This document shows positions 36,922 to 49,841 of a stretch of 64,000 bases of DNA, one piece after another. Position numbers and translations under genes: made by a program. How positions within the stretch are numbered: the stretch's first letter is position 1; every line of letters begins with the position of its first letter. Source of the DNA: Caulobacter sp. Root1455 (lineage in GTDB: Bacteria > Pseudomonadota > Alphaproteobacteria > Caulobacterales > Caulobacteraceae); contig NZ_LMFQ01000023.1 in NCBI RefSeq assembly GCF_001426905.1, positions 324,482 through 388,481 of the forward strand, given 5' to 3'. Below the pieces are notes generated by a model. The model was not told the DNA's origin. It saw only the letters and a list, made by a program, of their open reading frames with translations, and did no database searches.

Positions 36922-37938
36922 ATGACCACCCTCGTTCTGGCCAAGGCGACCGAGTCCGCCTCGCCCCTGCTGCGCCTGATCGCGCCCGCCTATGCGGACG
37001 TGCTGGCCGCCCTGTGGCCCGCGCCGCACACCCCGTTCGTCACCGCCCCGACCGCGCGGCGGCACCTGATCTGCCTGATGCTGGCGATGGAAACCGATCG
37101 TCACGCCGCGGTCGACGTCGATCTGCTGCTGGAGGCGCCGCTGCGCAAGGCCGTGCGGCTGGTGCTGGATCCGGCCCCGGAAGGTCTGGCCCGGGCGTTG
37201 GAGCGGCTGGGCGAGATCGCCTGGACGCCCGAGGACTATCGCGTCCTGGTCGCCCTGCTGGCCGATCCCAAGCCGGCCAAGACCCTGCGTCACGCGGCCC
37301 AGATCGACCCGCTGCAGGTGCGGACCCTGGGCGCCCTGCCGCGTCCGCTGCGCGACGCCGGCGGGGTCGCCGTGCGGGTCAGCGCCGCCCAGGCCAAGCT
37401 GCTGGCCGAGGCGCACGCCCTGCTCGCCCGCCGCCTGCCGGAGGCGGTCCTGGCCCAGCGGATCGCCGTCTGGACCCGCGCCCCGAACGCCAAGACGCTG
37501 TTCAACCTGGTGGCCGACGACTTCCGCCGCGAGCTGCCCAAGCCGCCCCATCCGGGGACGGAGCGTCTGCGGCCGCTGGAGAGCGTGGCGGCGATCCGCG
37601 ACGCCGCGCGGCGCTACCGCAACTGCCTGGCCAACTATGTCGACGCGGCCGTGGACCGCCGCTGCGCGATCTACGAATGGCTGCCGGCCCCGGGCGCGGT
37701 GATCGAGCTGACGCCCGACAGCTATTTCGGCTGGCGGCTGGACCAGGCGCGGCTGGAGAACAACAAGTCGGTCGACGACGCCACCCGCGCGGCGATCGTC
37801 GAGGAGCTGCGCGGCATGGGCATCCATGTCGGCCGCAGCGCCTGGCAGATCCGCCACGCCCTGGAACGCGCCGGCTCGCCGAACTTCGAGCTGGAGTCCG
37901 TGGACGCGGCGATCGCCGACTATTTCACGGATGACTGA
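36922..37938 (+). CDS. Hypothetical protein, 338 residues
   Basis: I do not recognise this protein. It lacks signal peptide and membrane segments, is rich in Ala, Leu and Arg, and looks mainly helical in the first 220 residues. The C-terminal part holds a motif RYRNCLANYVDAAVD followed by VIELTPDSYFGWRLDQAR, faintly recalling the Cys-containing region of PcfJ-like proteins, which is only a resemblance. ATG 36922 follows GGGAG; the open frame upstream is low-complexity. Codon use matches its neighbours. The 278-bp gap before it contains an imperfect inverted repeat (ACAAGGTCG near 36682 and its complement near 36715) and nothing else. Confidence 0.75.
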   Translation: MTTLVLAKATESASPLLRLIAPAYADVLAALWPAPHTPFVTAPTARRHLICLMLAMETDRHAAVDVDLLLEAPLRKAVRLVLDPAPEGLARALERLGEIAWTPEDYRVLVALLADPKPAKTLRHAAQIDPLQVRTLGALPRPLRDAGGVAVRVSAAQAKLLAEAHALLARRLPEAVLAQRIAVWTRAPNAKTLFNLVADDFRRELPKPPHPGTERLRPLESVAAIRDAARRYRNCLANYVDAAVDRRCAIYEWLPAPGAVIELTPDSYFGWRLDQARLENNKSVDDATRAAIVEELRGMGIHVGRSAWQIRHALERAGSPNFELESVDAAIADYFTDD

Positions 37939-37945
37939 TCATAAA

Positions 37946-38076
37946 ATCCGCTCATCCCGGCGAAGGCCGGGACCCAGATCCCATAGCGGTGTGGTCGGCT
38001 GGAAGGACTCTGAGTTCTTGGCGTCAGCCTCAAAGCCATTCCATCTGGGTCCCGGCCTTCGCCGGGATGAGCGGAT
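37946..38076. repeat. Palindromic intergenic repeat, TCATCCCGG family (copy 2), probable gyrB terminator
   Basis: The arms ATCCGCTCATCCCGGCGAAG and its complement (CTTCGCCGGGATGAGCGGAT) bound the element, with inner GGGACCCAGAT / ATCTGGGTCCC. It sits between convergent genes. On the minus strand the stem is followed by ATTTTATG, so it may terminate gyrB. Confidence 0.88.
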
Positions 38077-38088
38077 CAAAAAGGAACG

Positions 38089-41756
<3,668 letters not shown>

Positions 41757-41826
41757 CGGGGGGTTCTAGCCTATTCGCGGGCCAGGTCTAAATCTGGAGG
41801 GCCGATCTTCCCTTCGATCCCCGAGG

Positions 41827-41938
41827 GTTGTCATCCCGGAAGCCTCGCGGAGGCTGTCCGGGACCCAGGGGGCTGGGCGGATGCGGTGCGGTTCACCTGG
41901 GTCCCGGACAAGCGCTGCGCGCTTTCCGGGATGACAAC
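41827..41938. repeat. Palindromic intergenic repeat, GTCATCCCGG family (copy 3)
   Basis: Bounded by GTTGTCATCCCGG and CCGGGATGACAAC, with inner GGGACCCAGG / CCTGGGTCCC. Its left arm matches the right arm of the copy at 8917 over about 50 bp. It lies between the SDR stop and the recF start. Confidence 0.87.
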
Positions 41939-41965
41939 GATGTGGGGCGCCGAGGTCGCTGCCCC

Positions 41966-42715
41966 CTACCGCTCCTGGTCGGTCGAGCGCATCAGGATTT
42001 CGTTGATCGTCACGTGGGGCGGGCGCGAGACGGCGTAGAGGATGGCGTCGGCGACGTCCTCGGCGGTCAGCTGGCGCATGGCGGCGGCGTTCTTGTTGAG
42101 CGTGGTCTGGATGGCCTCGACGGCGATATGGTCGCGCAGTTCGGTGGCCGCCATGCCGGGCGAGATCACCGTGACGCGGATATTGTCCTTGTGGACCTCC
42201 TTGCGCAGCGACTCCGAGAAGCCCACCACCCCGAACTTGGTGGCCGAATAGGCCGCCGCCAGCGGGTTGGAGACGTGGCCGGCGGTCGAGGCGATGTTGA
42301 CGATGTGGCCGTCCTTGCGGGCGGTCATGCCGGGCAGGGCGGCCTGGGTGGCGGCGATCAGGCCCAGCAGGTTCAGCTCCAGCATCGACCGCCAGCGGCC
42401 GAGATCGGCCGTGGCCACCGGCTCCAGATACATGACGCCGGCGTTGTTGATCAGGATGTCGAGCCGGCCGAACGCCGCCTCGGTCTCGCGGACCGCCCGC
42501 TGGGCGGCGTGCTCGTCGGTGAAGTCGGCGACGATGACGTGGGCCTCGCCGCCCTCGGCGGTGATGCGCCGGGCCAGGTCGCGCAGGCGATCCTCGCGCC
42601 GGGCGGCCAGGGCGACCTTGGCGCCGGCGCGCGCCAAGCCCAGGGCCACGGCCTCGCCGAAACCCGACGACGCCCCGGTGACCAGGGCCACGCGGCCGTT
42701 CATGTCCGTGCTCAT
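41966..42715 (-). CDS. Short-chain dehydrogenase/reductase
   Basis: A 249-residue NAD(P)-dependent oxidoreductase. The Rossmann motif TGASSGFGEAV, NNAGVMY, catalytic Ser in IASTAGH and YSATK (Tyr-Lys) are present. ATG 42715 was chosen because GAGGAG lies 7 bases upstream; longer frames start in low-complexity sequence. It resembles the broad YdfG/serine 3-dehydrogenase-like group, and the substrate is unknown. It precedes recF on the same strand but the palindromic repeat separates them. Confidence 0.92.
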   Translation of the reverse strand: MSTDMNGRVALVTGASSGFGEAVALGLARAGAKVALAARREDRLRDLARRITAEGGEAHVIVADFTDEHAAQRAVRETEAAFGRLDILINNAGVMYLEPVATADLGRWRSMLELNLLGLIAATQAALPGMTARKDGHIVNIASTAGHVSNPLAAAYSATKFGVVGFSESLRKEVHKDNIRVTVISPGMAATELRDHIAVEAIQTTLNKNAAAMRQLTAEDVADAILYAVSRPPHVTINEILMRSTDQER

Positions 42716-42767
42716 GGGAAATCTCCTCGCCGGCGCCGATCGCGTCCGGCGAGGATATGGGGACGCC

Positions 42768-43142
42768 TCAGCCGAACTTGTAGCCGCAGAGTTTGTTGCC
42801 ATCCAGATCGCGGAAATAGGCGAAATAGGCGCCGGGCATCCGCTCGCCCGGAGGACCCTCGCAGGTCCCGCCCAGTTCCATGGCCTTGGCGTGGAAGGCG
42901 TCGACCTCCTCGCGGCTTTCGAAGTCGAAGCCGCCCATCATGCCGTTGCCGACGCAGGCCGGTTGGCCGTCATGGGGACCCAGCACGCCGAACAGCCCCG
43001 TGCCCTTGCCGCGATACAGCCGCCCGCCCGACGGATGCTCGTAGACCCCCGCCATGCCGATCGATCCCAGCAGGGCGTCGTAGAAGACCTTGGCCGCCTC
43101 CAGTTTGTTGGACCCCACCGTCATGTAGTTCACTCTCACCAC
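42768..43142 (-). CDS. VOC-family (glyoxalase-like) protein
   Basis: A 124-residue single-domain vicinal oxygen chelate protein (VNYMTVGSNKLEAAKVFYDAL at its N-terminus, split here only for naming; DLDGNKLCGYKF at the end). It starts at GTG 43142 with a strong GGAGGA ribosome site. Such proteins act as dimers in glyoxalase, bleomycin resistance or dioxygenase chemistry; the metal ligands here are incomplete, so function is open. It is upstream of and co-directional with the SDR gene. Confidence 0.88.
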   Translation of the reverse strand: MVRVNYMTVGSNKLEAAKVFYDALLGSIGMAGVYEHPSGGRLYRGKGTGLFGVLGPHDGQPACVGNGMMGGFDFESREEVDAFHAKAMELGGTCEGPPGERMPGAYFAYFRDLDGNKLCGYKFG

Positions 43143-43304
43143 GCGCTTCCTCCCGTTTTCTTATGAAACGGAGGCTAGCACGCGCGGGGAGGTCGGCAAG
43201 GGCCGGGAAGCCGTCACGCGACGATATCGTGACACCGCAGGTTGCTTGCGCGACTCGCGGCGTCGGTGATGAATAGCGGTAACAAAACCCTGGGGAGGGG
43301 GCAC

Positions 43305-43433
43305 ATGCGACTCAAGACCTTGGGCGCTCAGCGCCAATGGTGGCAGAACCACCCGGAACTCGGCATCGCCACCGGCTGGGCGGTCATCTGCGGCGTGCTC
43401 TGGCTGATCGTGCGAGCCCTCGGCGTCGCCTGA
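43305..43433 (+). CDS. Small single-span membrane protein (42 residues)
   Basis: A short frame starting ATG 43305 directly after a strong GGGAGGGGG ribosome site. The product begins MRLKTLGAQRQWWQNHPE and has one hydrophobic helix, ATGWAVICGVLWLIV, near its C-terminus. Codon bias is like neighbouring genes. No family recognised. Confidence 0.55.
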   Translation: MRLKTLGAQRQWWQNHPELGIATGWAVICGVLWLIVRALGVA

Positions 43434-43507
43434 GGCGGGGCTGGGAAGGTTCGCGGCGGAAAGCTTTGGCCGCTTTCGACCCGTTGTGGACTTTGGCGAA
43501 CTTTCCG

Positions 43508-44056
43508 CTACCCGCCGACAAGCCTTGTCGCGTCCGGGCTTCTCGCACGTGCAGCCTCGGTCATCCGCGACGCGGCTTCGGCAATGAAATCGCGTTCGGC
43601 GTCGGGAGTTGTGAAGAAGCGTCGCGGGAGGACCATGGCGCTGCTTTGCACCAGGAAAACCCAGTACTTGCGGGTTTGGTAGAGGTCCGTGACGCAGGGC
43701 CAGCGAGCGGTCAGCGTCAGGTCCGCCAAGTCATAGACCAGAGCCTCAGCCGTCACGCGCAGCGTCAGCGACTGTTCGTAGGGCTGTCCGCGCGCGGCGA
43801 GGGCCTTTCGCATCGAAGGTCCCACCAGCCACTGGATCGCCACTAGGCCCACGCCCAGGCCGACAACGGCGAACTCGACCGACATGGCGGCCGCCGACCA
43901 TGACCCCGACGCCCAGGCCCCTACAGGGATGCCGATGGCCAACATGCAGACCACGAGAATGAATTTCATCTGACGCGGCGACACGCCCCACCGAGCCTTG
44001 ATGTAGGCCATGGCGGCCGTGCTTTCCCCGACGGCGAGAACCCCTGTCGCTTCCAT
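43508..44056 (-). CDS. YcxB-like membrane protein
   Basis: A 182-residue protein with two adjacent transmembrane helices (about residues 32-75) and a C-terminal cytosolic domain whose YWVFLVQSSAMVLPRRFF segment matches the YcxB-like C-terminal family. AAGGGGG lies upstream of ATG 44056. Function of the family is unknown. It lies 40 bp from the DUF6980-like gene, on the same strand. Confidence 0.75.
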   Translation of the reverse strand: MEATGVLAVGESTAAMAYIKARWGVSPRQMKFILVVCMLAIGIPVGAWASGSWSAAAMSVEFAVVGLGVGLVAIQWLVGPSMRKALAARGQPYEQSLTLRVTAEALVYDLADLTLTARWPCVTDLYQTRKYWVFLVQSSAMVLPRRFFTTPDAERDFIAEAASRMTEAARARSPDATRLVGG

Positions 44057-44096
44057 TTATCCCCCTTTTAAGATCGGTCTTGCGCCGAACGACTGC

Positions 44097-44339
44097 CTAG
44101 TCGTCGTCAGAAGCCAAGAGCGATAGGTCGATCTCTCCGATCGGAGCCAACGCCGTTCCGCACCATGGGCAAAAGCCGATTTCGATGACACTTGAACCGT
44201 AGCCGTTCTCGCCCGTCCGAACATATAGGCCGTAGCCACCACGAACCTCGGCGATCATGGCGTCCGGGCACGCTGCGCGATCGCGGTGCAACTCACATAC
44301 TTGGTTGAGGTCGAAAGCCATTCGGTCGCAGCAAGACAT
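44097..44339 (-). CDS. Small cysteine-rich protein, DUF6980-like
   Basis: An 80-residue protein with SCCDRM near the start, CELHRDRAACPD in the middle and a final FCPWCG, a pattern suggesting a zinc site and matching the DUF6980 layout as I recall it. The start is ATG 44339, with GTG 44342 as an alternative. It is probably co-transcribed with the YcxB-like gene. Function unknown. Confidence 0.7.
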   Translation of the reverse strand: MSCCDRMAFDLNQVCELHRDRAACPDAMIAEVRGGYGLYVRTGENGYGSSVIEIGFCPWCGTALAPIGEIDLSLLASDDD

Positions 44340-44342
44340 CAC

Positions 44343-45479
44343 CCTTCAAGATCGCCAAAACGATCCGACGTCAATGACCGCTCCCCACCCTTCTCGGACG
44401 TTTGGAACGTCCGCTTGGCGCAAGCCCGCATCCGCCCCGGATGGGGCCGCGCCTTAAAGCCTTGGTGGATCGGAGCTCTGTCGTCTGGCCGTGTCAATGA
44501 CGGCCCGAAGGGCCGCCGCGGGGCGGCCGGCCGGAGGCCGGTCATTGTCTCCCGGAGGGGAGAGGGAGGGATCCGCGCCGCAGGCGTGGGAGGGAGAGGG
44601 GTGACGCCTTGTCCGGTTTCACACATCGCCGCGTTTTCAGCGCCCTGCCGGCACGCCGGTTGGCTCAGAACCCCCTCACCCTCCCACCGCTACGCGGCGG
44701 GCCCCGCCCTCTCCCCATGGGAGAGGGTTTCGCGATGTTGATGCTCGGCACATAGCGAACGAACCCCAGCGATTTCAACGCCCTGAACTTTCTCGACCCG
44801 ATTTGGTCCTCACCTTTCAAACCGCCCGCATAATGACCTCACCTGAAGGCACGGGGAGGGCGCACGTACGGCGACCGATGCGGCTTTCGGGAGTGGTCGA
44901 GCGGGAAGCGTTTGTCGGTGGTCTTCAGTGACAGCCTTCGCGACGGTCCTGGGCAGGTTCCTTGCAACACAGGACGAAACCCAGGCGGCGAGGGATCGAC
45001 GGACGTGGCAGGCCTGGGCTGAAATCGCCCAGGCGGTCCGGAGAGCGCCAACTCTCCGCCCGTCGGGGGCCTCCATCGGAGCGGGTTAAAAATCCGCGAT
45101 CCGAACCCGACACCCCGCCATAGGCGTCATGCGCCGTGTAGGTGAAGGCATCGGATCGCCCAGGCGGTCCGGAGAGCGCCAACTCTCCGCCCGTCGGGGG
45201 CCTCCATCGGAGCGGGTTAAAAATCCGCGATCCGAAGGCTTCCGGATAACGGTTCCACGCGAAGCGCCTGAACTTCGTCGAAACGGTAATCAAAACTGCC
45301 AATCCTCCGGGCGAGGCCCGGGCGCTTCGCACCCTCCCCATTCGCTCAGCGGGTTTCCGCGTGAGGACGAGAGGTCGTGCCGGTGAGCACTTGCCCCCAC
45401 CTGACCGCGAAGCGGTCTGTCCGCCCCAGAGGGGGCGGAGGGGCGCCCGTTTCGTCGAAAGGATCGAAGCCTGGAGCTC
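44343..45479. repeat. Non-coding 1.1-kb region carrying a long repeated intergenic element (copy A)
   Basis: No credible gene lies here. Four modules recur in the same order and orientation at 61188-62142: 44551-44608 (58 bp), 44762-44814 (53 bp, identical), 45237-45288 and 45388-45440. Between them lie diverged but alignable stretches such as CGACCGATGCGGC. An internal 82-bp duplication is listed separately. Short frames here encode Arg/Pro-rich sequence and are probably spurious. Alphaproteobacterial long intergenic repeats of this general kind are known. Confidence 0.75.
45024..45236. repeat. Two identical 82-bp direct repeats (45024-45105 and 45155-45236)
   Basis: Both copies begin ATCGCCCAGGCGGTCC and end GCGATCCGAA, with 49 bp between. 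They lie inside copy A of the long intergenic element and have no counterpart in copy B. Confidence 0.9.
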
Positions 45480-46598
45480 CTACACCCGCAGCGGCATCAG
45501 CACGTATTTGACGCCAGGGTCGGTCGGATCGACCACCAGGGTCGGGCTGGCCGGGTCGGCGAAGCGGAACTCGGCGATCGGGCCGCCGATCTGGCCGCAG
45601 ACGTCCAGCAGGTAGCGGGCGTTGAAGCCGATCTCGAAGGCTTCGCCGTCGTAATCGACCTCGACCTCTTCGACGGCCTGGCCGGCTTCCATGTTGCGCA
45701 CGGTCAGGGTGATGCGGCCCGGCTCGACGGCCAGCTTCACCGAGCGGCTCTTCTCGGCCGAGATGGTGGCCACGCGGTCGACGGCCTTGGCGAACAGGTC
45801 GTTGTCCAGGGTCAGGATCTTGGCGTTGTCGCGCGGGATGACGCGCAGATAGTCCGGGAAGGCGCCGTCGATGACCTTGGAGGTCAGGGCCGCGCGGCCG
45901 AACTCGAAGCGGATCTTCTGGGCGCTGATCTGCAGGTCGACCTGCTCGCCGGCCGATTCCATCAGGCGGCGAGCCTCCTGGATGGTCTTGCGCGGCACGA
46001 TCACGCCCGGCAGACCGGCCGAGCCTTCCGGCGCGTCCATCTCGGCCAGGGCCAGGCGGTGGCCGTCGGTGGCCACGGCGCGCAGCTTGGTCACGCCGCC
46101 GTCGTTGACGGTGTGGAGATAGAGGCCGTTCAGATAGTAGCGGGTCTCTTCGGTCGAGATCGCGAAACGGGTCTTGTCGATCAGCCGCATCAGGTCGTTG
46201 GTGTCGACCGAGATGCGGCCCGACAGGCCGTCGCTGCTCATCACCGGGAAGTCGCCGGCCGGCAGGACCGGCAGGTTGAAGCGCGAGCGGCCGGCCTGGA
46301 TCACCAGGCGGGGGTCGTCGCCGCTGAAGCTGAGCGAAACGTCCGAACCGTCGGGCAGCTTGCGGACGATTTCATACAGGGTGTGGGCCGGGGCCGTGAT
46401 CTGGCCGGGCCCGTCGATCTGGGCCAGGCCCTCGTCGATGATCTCCATGTCCAGGTCGGTGGCCGAGAACGACAAGGTGTCGCGATCGGCCGACAGCAGG
46501 ATGTTCGACAGGATCGGGATGGTGTTGCGGCGTTCGACGACGCTCTGCACGTGACCCAGCGCCTTCAGCAGCGCCGCCCGCTCGATGGTAAGCTTCAT
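45480..46598 (-). CDS. dnaN: DNA polymerase III subunit beta (sliding clamp)
   Basis: A 372-residue clamp that encircles DNA and tethers polymerase III and other factors. The three-fold repeated clamp fold is visible: N-terminal MKLTIERAALLKALGHVQSVVERR, FSATDLDMEI, and the C-terminal YVLMPLRV motif conserved in bacterial clamps. Length is standard. It is on the same strand as recF-gyrB but separated from recF by repeats and five small genes, and no dnaA is in the window. Confidence 0.98.
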   Translation of the reverse strand: MKLTIERAALLKALGHVQSVVERRNTIPILSNILLSADRDTLSFSATDLDMEIIDEGLAQIDGPGQITAPAHTLYEIVRKLPDGSDVSLSFSGDDPRLVIQAGRSRFNLPVLPAGDFPVMSSDGLSGRISVDTNDLMRLIDKTRFAISTEETRYYLNGLYLHTVNDGGVTKLRAVATDGHRLALAEMDAPEGSAGLPGVIVPRKTIQEARRLMESAGEQVDLQISAQKIRFEFGRAALTSKVIDGAFPDYLRVIPRDNAKILTLDNDLFAKAVDRVATISAEKSRSVKLAVEPGRITLTVRNMEAGQAVEEVEVDYDGEAFEIGFNARYLLDVCGQIGGPIAEFRFADPASPTLVVDPTDPGVKYVLMPLRV

Positions 46599-46775
46599 AT
46601 CTCGGTCCAGGTCCCAGGGCCGCCGCCGACAGAGAGAATCCCCCGCGGCCCCGCAATGAATGGACTTGCGACATTAGCGTAATCGCGCCGCTGGGGAAGA
46701 GGGGGCGCGCGACGGGGTGCGACGAAATGGCGCCCCGGCCGCCGATCATTTGCCGCCGCCCGTCCGTGGGGCCGC

Positions 46776-46863
46776 CCTCGTCCTTCGACAAGCTCGGGAT
46801 GAGGGCTGCATCTGGCGACGGTTCAGTGGAAAAACCCCATCCAGAGCCTGTCGAAGGACGAGG
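46776..46863. repeat. Palindromic repeat, CCTTCGACAAGCTC family (copy 2)
   Basis: Arms CCTCGTCCTTCGACAAGC... (46776-46804) and ...GTCGAAGGACGAGG (46835-46863) are inverted copies, followed on the plus strand by TTTTTT. Same family as 33647. The rest of the gap 46599-46875 shows no gene. Confidence 0.85.
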
Positions 46864-46876
46864 TTTTTTCGGGCCC

Positions 46877-47395
46877 TTAGCCGGCCGCGGCGCGGTCGGC
46901 GCGGGTCGGCAGCTTCCAGCCCGGGCGGATGAAGTGGCAGGTGTAGCCGTTGGGGATCCGCTCCAGATAGTCCTGGTGCTCGGGCTCGGCCTCCCAGAAC
47001 GGGCCGACCGGGGCCAGCTCGGTCACCACCTTGCCGGGCCACAGGTTCGAGGCGTCGACGTCCTGGATCGTCTCCTCGGCGACCCGCTTCTGCGCCTCGT
47101 CCGCATAGAAGATCGCCGAGCGGTAGCTGAGGCCGATGTCGTTGCCCTGGCGGTTCAGGGTGGTCGGATCGTGGATCTGGAAGAAGAACTCCAGGATCTG
47201 GCGATAGCTGATCACGGCCGGATCGAAGACGATCTCGATCGCCTCGGCGTGGGTCCCGTGGTTGCGGTAGGTGGCGTTGGGCACGTCGCCGCCGGAATAG
47301 CCGACACGGGTCTTCAGCACGCCCGGATAGCGGCGCAGCAGGTCCTGGACGCCCCAGAAGCAGCCGCCGGCGAGGATCGCGGTTTCGGTGGTCAT
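46877..47395 (-). CDS. msrA: Peptide-methionine (S)-S-oxide reductase MsrA
   Basis: A 172-residue repair enzyme reducing methionine-S-sulfoxide. Catalytic motif GGCFWG with Cys12, [23 protein letters not shown] and [17 protein letters not shown] are family signatures. ATG 47395 starts the family-typical [15 protein letters not shown]. It is divergent from the tyrosine phosphatase gene with a 97-bp promoter region. Confidence 0.96.
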   Translation of the reverse strand: MTTETAILAGGCFWGVQDLLRRYPGVLKTRVGYSGGDVPNATYRNHGTHAEAIEIVFDPAVISYRQILEFFFQIHDPTTLNRQGNDIGLSYRSAIFYADEAQKRVAEETIQDVDASNLWPGKVVTELAPVGPFWEAEPEHQDYLERIPNGYTCHFIRPGWKLPTRADRAAAG

Positions 47396-47492
47396 GGGAA
47401 GACGGCCTTTCGTCAGGGGAATGGGCGAGGCTACATGTTGGGCCTGTCCGGCGCGCGCGCAAGCGGCGCGGCCCGTTGTCGAAAGGCTGTTC

Positions 47493-47963
47493 GTGAAGCG
47501 CGTCGCCGTCCTGTTCGTCTGCCTGGGCAACATCTGTCGCTCGCCCCTGGCCGAGGCCGCCTTCCGCCGGGAGGCCGAGCGGCGCGGCCTGGAGGTCGAG
47601 ATCGATTCGGCCGGCACCGGCGGCTGGCACGTCGGCGATCCGCCCGACCGCCGGGCCCAGGCGGTGGCCCGCCGGCACGGCGTCGAGATCTCGGCCTATC
47701 GCGGCCGGCAGGTGAGGCCCGAGGATTTCCACCGCTTCACGCACGTGGTCGCGCTGGATCGGGACAACCTGGCCGACTTGAAGCGGATCCGGCCGTCCGA
47801 CGCGATGGCCGAGCTGCTGTTGCTGCTGGACGCCGTCGAGGGCCGCCGGGGCAAGTCCGTGGCCGATCCGTACTACGGCGACGACGCGGACTTCGACCTC
47901 GCCTGGGCGGACGCCGTGGCCGGCGCGCGAGGGTTGGCGGATCTGATCGCGGGAGGGGGTTGA
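47493..47963 (+). CDS. Low-molecular-weight protein tyrosine phosphatase
   Basis: A 156-residue cytoplasmic phosphatase. The P-loop CLGNICRSP (Cys10, Arg16) and the general-acid motif VADPYYGDD are intact; [11 protein letters not shown] is the conserved third element. The start is GTG 47493, chosen because it lies at the usual distance from the P-loop. Substrate unknown; no tyrosine kinase or exopolysaccharide genes are adjacent. Confidence 0.93.
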   Translation: MKRVAVLFVCLGNICRSPLAEAAFRREAERRGLEVEIDSAGTGGWHVGDPPDRRAQAVARRHGVEISAYRGRQVRPEDFHRFTHVVALDRDNLADLKRIRPSDAMAELLLLLDAVEGRRGKSVADPYYGDDADFDLAWADAVAGARGLADLIAGGG

Positions 47964-47980
47964 GCACTCTCTATCAGATC

Positions 47981-48110
47981 GTCATCCCGGGCCTTGTGCC
48001 CGGGACCCCTCTGTCCGCCGCAGGTGCGGAGGGGGCGGTTCGCTGGCGAACCGCTTGCACTTCACGCGCGGGCTGAACCAGGGGTCCCGGGCACAAGGCC
48101 CGGGATGACG
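47981..48110. repeat. Palindromic intergenic repeat, GTCATCCCGG family (copy 4)
   Basis: Bounded by CGTCATCCCGGGCCTTGTGC and its complement (GCACAAGGCCCGGGATGACG), with inner CCCGGGACCCCT / AGGGGTCCCGGG. It lies between convergent phosphatase and grpE genes. Confidence 0.88.
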
Positions 48111-48132
48111 GCTGGTAAGTTGGGGTGGAGCC

Positions 48133-48753
48133 CTAGGCCTTGGTGTCGAACGAACCGCCGGTGTCCGCGCCGTTGCTGGCGTACGGGTTCTGTCCCGCCG
48201 CGGCGGGTTCCGCCGGCGCGCCCGGGCCCGTCGAGCCCTTGGCGGCCACGGCGACCATGGCGGGACGGACCAGGCGGCCCATCAGCTCGTAGCCGGCCTG
48301 CAGCACCTGGATGACGCCGCCGGCGGCGACCTCGTCCGAGGGCTGCTCCATCACCGCCTGGTGCAGGTGGGGGTCGAACTTCTCGCCCTTGCTCGGGTCG
48401 ATCTTCTTCAGACCGTTGCGTTCGAAGGCCGCCACCAGCTCCTTCTCGGTCATCTCGACGCCGATGATGTAGTTGGTCACCGCCGGGTCCTGCGAGTCGC
48501 GCGGGCTCAGGGCCGTGGCGCGCGACAGGTTGTCGGCCACGCCCAGCAGGTCGCGGGCGAACTTCTGGATGGCGTAGGCGCGCGCGTCGTTCGACTCGCG
48601 CTCGGCCCGGCGCTTGGTGTTCTCGGCCTCGGCCGCGTAGCGCAGCGCCTGATCCTTCAGGGCCGCCACTTCCAGCTTCAGCGCCTCGATTTCCTGCGAA
48701 GCGTCATCGGCCTCGAAGGCCACGTCCTCGGCCGGCGTTTGTTCGTCGGTCAT
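48133..48753 (-). CDS. grpE: Nucleotide exchange factor GrpE
   Basis: A 206-residue co-chaperone that releases ADP from DnaK. It shows an N-terminal acidic region, a long coiled coil (EIEALKLEVAALKDQALRYA, ENTKRRAERE) and the C-terminal beta domain with HLHQAVMEQ and GYELMGRLVRPAMV. It lies 11 bp downstream of hrcA, forming the hrcA-grpE operon. Confidence 0.97.
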   Translation of the reverse strand: MTDEQTPAEDVAFEADDASQEIEALKLEVAALKDQALRYAAEAENTKRRAERESNDARAYAIQKFARDLLGVADNLSRATALSPRDSQDPAVTNYIIGVEMTEKELVAAFERNGLKKIDPSKGEKFDPHLHQAVMEQPSDEVAAGGVIQVLQAGYELMGRLVRPAMVAVAAKGSTGPGAPAEPAAAGQNPYASNGADTGGSFDTKA

Positions 48754-48764
48754 CTCTTAAGTCC

Positions 48765-49841
48765 TCATCCGTCCATCATCCGGCCGAGCACGCGGGCGGT
48801 ATAGTCCACCAGCGGGATCACCCGGGCATAGTTTAAGCGGGTGGGGCCGATCACGCCGATCGCTCCCAGCACCTTCTGTCGGCCCGTCATATAGGGCGCC
48901 GCGATCAAGGAGGAACCCGAAAGCGAAAAGAGTCGCGTTTCGGCCCCGATGAAAATGCGCACGCCCTCGGCGCCGCGAACGTCGTCCAGCAGGCCGATCA
49001 GCTGGCCCTTCTGCTCCAGGTCGTCGAACAGCCGCCGCACGCGCTCCAGATCTTCCCGGGCGCTGGCGTCGGCCAGCAGGTTGGCCCGGCCCCGGACGAT
49101 CAGGGCGCGCTCGTCGCCGTCGCCGCCGCTCCAGGCCGCCAGGCCGTCCTCGACCAAACGCGCCGCCGTGGCGTCCAGTTCACGCCGGGCGGTGTCCAGC
49201 TCGGCCGCCATCTCGACCTTGGCCTCTTGCAGGGTGCGGCCGCGCAGGCGGGCGTTGAGAAAGTTGGAGGCCTCCTGCAGCGAGGCGGGGGTGACGCCGG
49301 CCGAGCGCCGCATCAACCGGTTCTCGACCGTGCCGTCGTCGAACACCATGATCGCCAAGGCCTGGTCAGCGCCCAGGGCCACGAACTCCACGTGCTTGAC
49401 CCCGCCCTCGCGGACCGGGGCGACCACCACGCCGGCCCCGCCGGCCAGGCCCGACAGGATGGCGCTGGCCTCGCCCATCGCCTCCTCGAACGAGCGGCCG
49501 TGGGCGAACAGGCGGGCCTCGATGGTCCGCCGCTCCTCCTCGCCGATGTCGCCCACCTCCAGCAGGCCGTCGACGAACATCCGCAGGCCCGCATGGGTCG
49601 GGATGCGGCCGGCGCTGGTGTGGGGGGCGTCCAGCAGGCCCAGCTGGGCCAGGTCCTGCATGGTGTTGCGGATCGAAGCCGGCGACAGCTGCATCCCGCC
49701 GCGCGAAATGGTCCGCGATCCGACCGGTTCGCCGGTTTCCAGATAGGATTCGACCACCCGTCGGAAGATGTCGCGGGCGCGGGCGTCCAGGTCGGTGAGA
49801 CTGGGAGTCTGCGCGGAAAATCCCGAAAAGAGCTGTGTCAT
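48765..49841 (-). CDS. hrcA: Heat-inducible transcription repressor HrcA
   Basis: A 358-residue repressor that binds CIRCE elements of chaperone operons, its activity being aided by GroEL. The winged helix ([38 protein letters not shown]) and the C-terminal [13 protein letters not shown] ending [17 protein letters not shown] are conserved. No CIRCE sequence is visible upstream of this operon. It is divergent from rph, as is usual in alphaproteobacteria. Confidence 0.97.
   Translation of the reverse strand: MTQLFSGFSAQTPSLTDLDARARDIFRRVVESYLETGEPVGSRTISRGGMQLSPASIRNTMQDLAQLGLLDAPHTSAGRIPTHAGLRMFVDGLLEVGDIGEEERRTIEARLFAHGRSFEEAMGEASAILSGLAGGAGVVVAPVREGGVKHVEFVALGADQALAIMVFDDGTVENRLMRRSAGVTPASLQEASNFLNARLRGRTLQEAKVEMAAELDTARRELDATAARLVEDGLAAWSGGDGDERALIVRGRANLLADASAREDLERVRRLFDDLEQKGQLIGLLDDVRGAEGVRIFIGAETRLFSLSGSSLIAAPYMTGRQKVLGAIGVIGPTRLNYARVIPLVDYTARVLGRMMDG

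Noticed and set aside
45024..45236. CRISPR array in the 82-bp direct repeats
   Set aside because: Only two long repeats with one 49-bp spacer and no cas genes; unit length is wrong for CRISPR.
44339..45341. Several 60-140 codon frames in the dnaN-DUF6980 gap
   Set aside because: They run across tandem and dispersed repeats, are Arg/Pro-rich, lack ribosome sites and differ in frame between the two element copies.
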